A stretch of DNA of 64,000 bases from Ignelater luminosus (lineage: Eukaryota; Arthropoda; Insecta; Coleoptera; Elateridae). Positions within the stretch are counted from its first letter, which is position 1, and every line of letters starts with the position of its first letter. Below, in pieces: positions 62,301-64,000 of this stretch. Position numbers and translations under genes: made by a program. The stretch lies in the NCBI GenBank assembly GCA_011009095.1, contig VTPC01000638.1, positions 99,394 through 163,393 of the forward strand. The letters are read 5' to 3'. The notes beneath the pieces were generated by a model. It did not search any database. It was not told where the DNA came from and worked only from the letters and a program-made list of their open reading frames with translations.

Positions 62301-63824
62301 TAAACCAGCAATAACGAAACGCCATTTGAAACGGTTACTAACGTTCCTATATAATAAATCGTTTCCAATTCAGTTACTTTTAGCTGTTATTCTTTCTTTT
62401 TCGAATTGTTTTTATGGTTAGATAATTCTATCTACAGAACACACTGCTTTTATCATTTGTGTGTATGTACATGTCCATTTGCATTGTCAAACAAAACAGT
62501 TTTTAAAGTTTTAATGAATCTTCGTCATTTCCTTTAGTAGTTTAGTATTGCCTGTAAGACAATCTTTCAGGCGATTGGTCATGATAAAGACTTCTATTTA
62601 ACTTCGATACCAGTTGTCCACTAACTCTTTTATCGCCATTTTTCCTTTATTTTTTTGTCAAGAAATATCTTGCTTATTAGGACCCCTAGATACATATTTC
62701 TTATTTCTAATGTTTGTTCAGTGATTAAAATCAATTGAATACAAAATATTTATAGAATCAAGAGTGCGTGGAGTATAGATTTTATCAGAAGAGTATAAAA
62801 TTCGCTCTTTCCATTTCATTTTTCTCTTAATGTTCTTGTCCATAAACCAGACTGTCTTAATCAATTTTTCAAAAATTGGAATCTGATGTTCTAGTCCTCG
62901 ATACCGGAAATGAATGATTCCTTTATCTTGTTTATTTGGTTCTACATTCTTGCGTATTCTTGTTGGAATATTATAAACCATTTTTGCATAATACGATAGC
63001 AATTATTTTTGTATCATGTTTTATATTACCTTAAAATCTAAATTTAAGTTGTATTCTTTTTTTGTAGGTAGGTAGGACTTGAATCAAAATCTTTAGATTT
63101 CTATTTCAAAGTTGACTTTAGTACAGAATGAGTTTCTACATTTCGAACTGTGCCTTCTTGTCTTTTGTCATATTTATTTGACAACTTACCTAAAACATAA
63201 ATCTAATGTTAATTCTTTCCCCGTCTTATCTTCTACAGTTTCAAATGATCTAGGCAGATTCAATAAAAATAGATACCGTGCGTTTCCCAATCTGAGCATC
63301 GTGCTTATTTACAGCTCGCCTGGTCCCTATAACCTATTAGCACAGTATGAGATTTGTGAATATGCAGATGCTGAAGTTTGAAGGTTCCTGAATTACAATG
63401 GTATTACTTATGAAACCACCGTAGCATACAGTTTGAAACACTCGGAATGGAATCTCTGAGAGGCAGAAAGCTCGCTCGTCGAAATGGCTATTGATTACTA
63501 AAAAAAACACTATATGAACCATAGAACAGTCAAAAACAAATTTGAAATACAAAAATATTGGTTGTAAAGTATACTATCGGATTTCAAAAGAAAACAGGGA
63601 TAAATAAAATAATAGAACAAAAGAAGTAATATTTTTAGGTTACAGTGGACAGTTTAAAGTTTACAAAATCTTAATACCAAATATAAGAAAACAAATTGTA
63701 AGTAGAATTGCTAGATTAATAGAAGATCATTATTTTAATAACTGCATAGAGTTGGTTGATCAATAGAAAAAACAAGAAAAAAAGAAGATAACAAAAAAGA
63801 TGAAGAATTAGAAGAATCCAACAA
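59306..63824. other. AT-rich stretch, no supported gene
   Basis: CGAACACTCTGTATA at about 60502-60516 resembles the end of common insect repeats, without a partner. Open frames at 60222, 62718-63002, 63112 and 63337 match nothing known to me. Confidence 0.45.
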
Positions 63825-64000
63825 ATGCCATGCAAAATTGAAGAAACCGAAACAAACTACATACAAAAATCTCAGAGAATTACCAAGAGAATCTCTCCTA
63901 CAAAACTAACATACTTGGCAAACCCAGAAATAGAAGAAAATAGAAACCAGATGGGTGGAAGTGAAATTGAAAAGCTACCAGAAAATGAACGAAAACGATG
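63825..64000 (+). CDS. Open reading frame running off the window, uncertain
   Basis: From ATG at 63825 the frame is open for 58 codons to the window edge (begins MPCKIEETETNYIQK). It is rich in Glu, Lys and Asn, and I recognise no motif. A second frame is also open upstream (about 63760-63908), so the purine-rich composition alone may explain it. It could be an exon or a repeat edge, or chance. Confidence 0.15.
   Translation, partial: MPCKIEETETNYIQKSQRITKRISPTKLTYLANPEIEENRNQMGGSEIEKLPENERKR

Overview
This window looks like non-coding DNA from an insect or other arthropod. It is AT-rich throughout, has no bacterial-type gene packing, and is dominated by decayed transposable elements of families typical of arthropods: a jockey-type non-LTR retrotransposon, three mariner copies, a hAT element, arthropod Tc1/mariner-superfamily transposase relics and MITE-like foldback elements. 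I found no complete host gene, no tRNA or rRNA and no CRISPR array. The only host-like hint is a weak candidate first exon near 24.6 kb on the plus strand.

Layout, left to right. 1-3.4 kb: nothing recognised. 3.43-5.69 kb: jockey fragment (minus strand) with a target-site duplication and a poly(A) tail, truncated at both ends. 5.73-7.64 kb: one copy of an unclassified interspersed repeat; a diverged copy lies in opposite orientation at 57.9-59.3 kb. 9.6-9.99 kb: foldback element. 13.8-14.1 kb: cluster of GGACGTCC-like motifs. 14.3-16.8 kb: LTR-retrotransposon fragment (minus) with a tRNA-Lys-type primer binding site and a TATA box, interrupted by a complete mauritiana-type mariner (14616-15887). 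18.3 kb and 28.8 kb: small MITEs. 26.09-27.35 kb: element with long terminal inverted repeats that holds a second, almost fully palindromic element of about 600 bp. 29.7-31.55 kb: foldback element carrying a second mariner and itself inserted in a decayed transposase. 32.7-34.0 kb: third mariner. 35.2-35.6 kb: array of TCAGC...GCTGA hairpins. 37.0-39.85 kb: a hAT element with an 8-bp duplication, inserted at the start of a DUF4817-like transposase reading frame. 45.1 kb: 3 x 21 bp tandem repeat beside a degenerate primer-binding-like site. 51.6-52.3 kb: the only clearly plus-strand transposase relic. The rest is AT-rich sequence in which I recognise nothing.

The elements do not act together as a pathway. 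They record successive insertions, in places three deep: transposase relic, then foldback element, then mariner. No element here appears able to move itself. Each has a truncation, stop, frameshift or lost catalytic residue. The closest to intact are mariner 3 (one frameshift and a few substitutions) and mariner 1 (one frameshift plus loss of the first catalytic aspartate). Nearly all coding relics lie on the minus strand, which would fit the window being an intron or flank of a plus-strand gene, though that is inference. Boundaries marked by target-site duplications are read directly from the sequence; family names rest on motif recognition and were not checked by database search.
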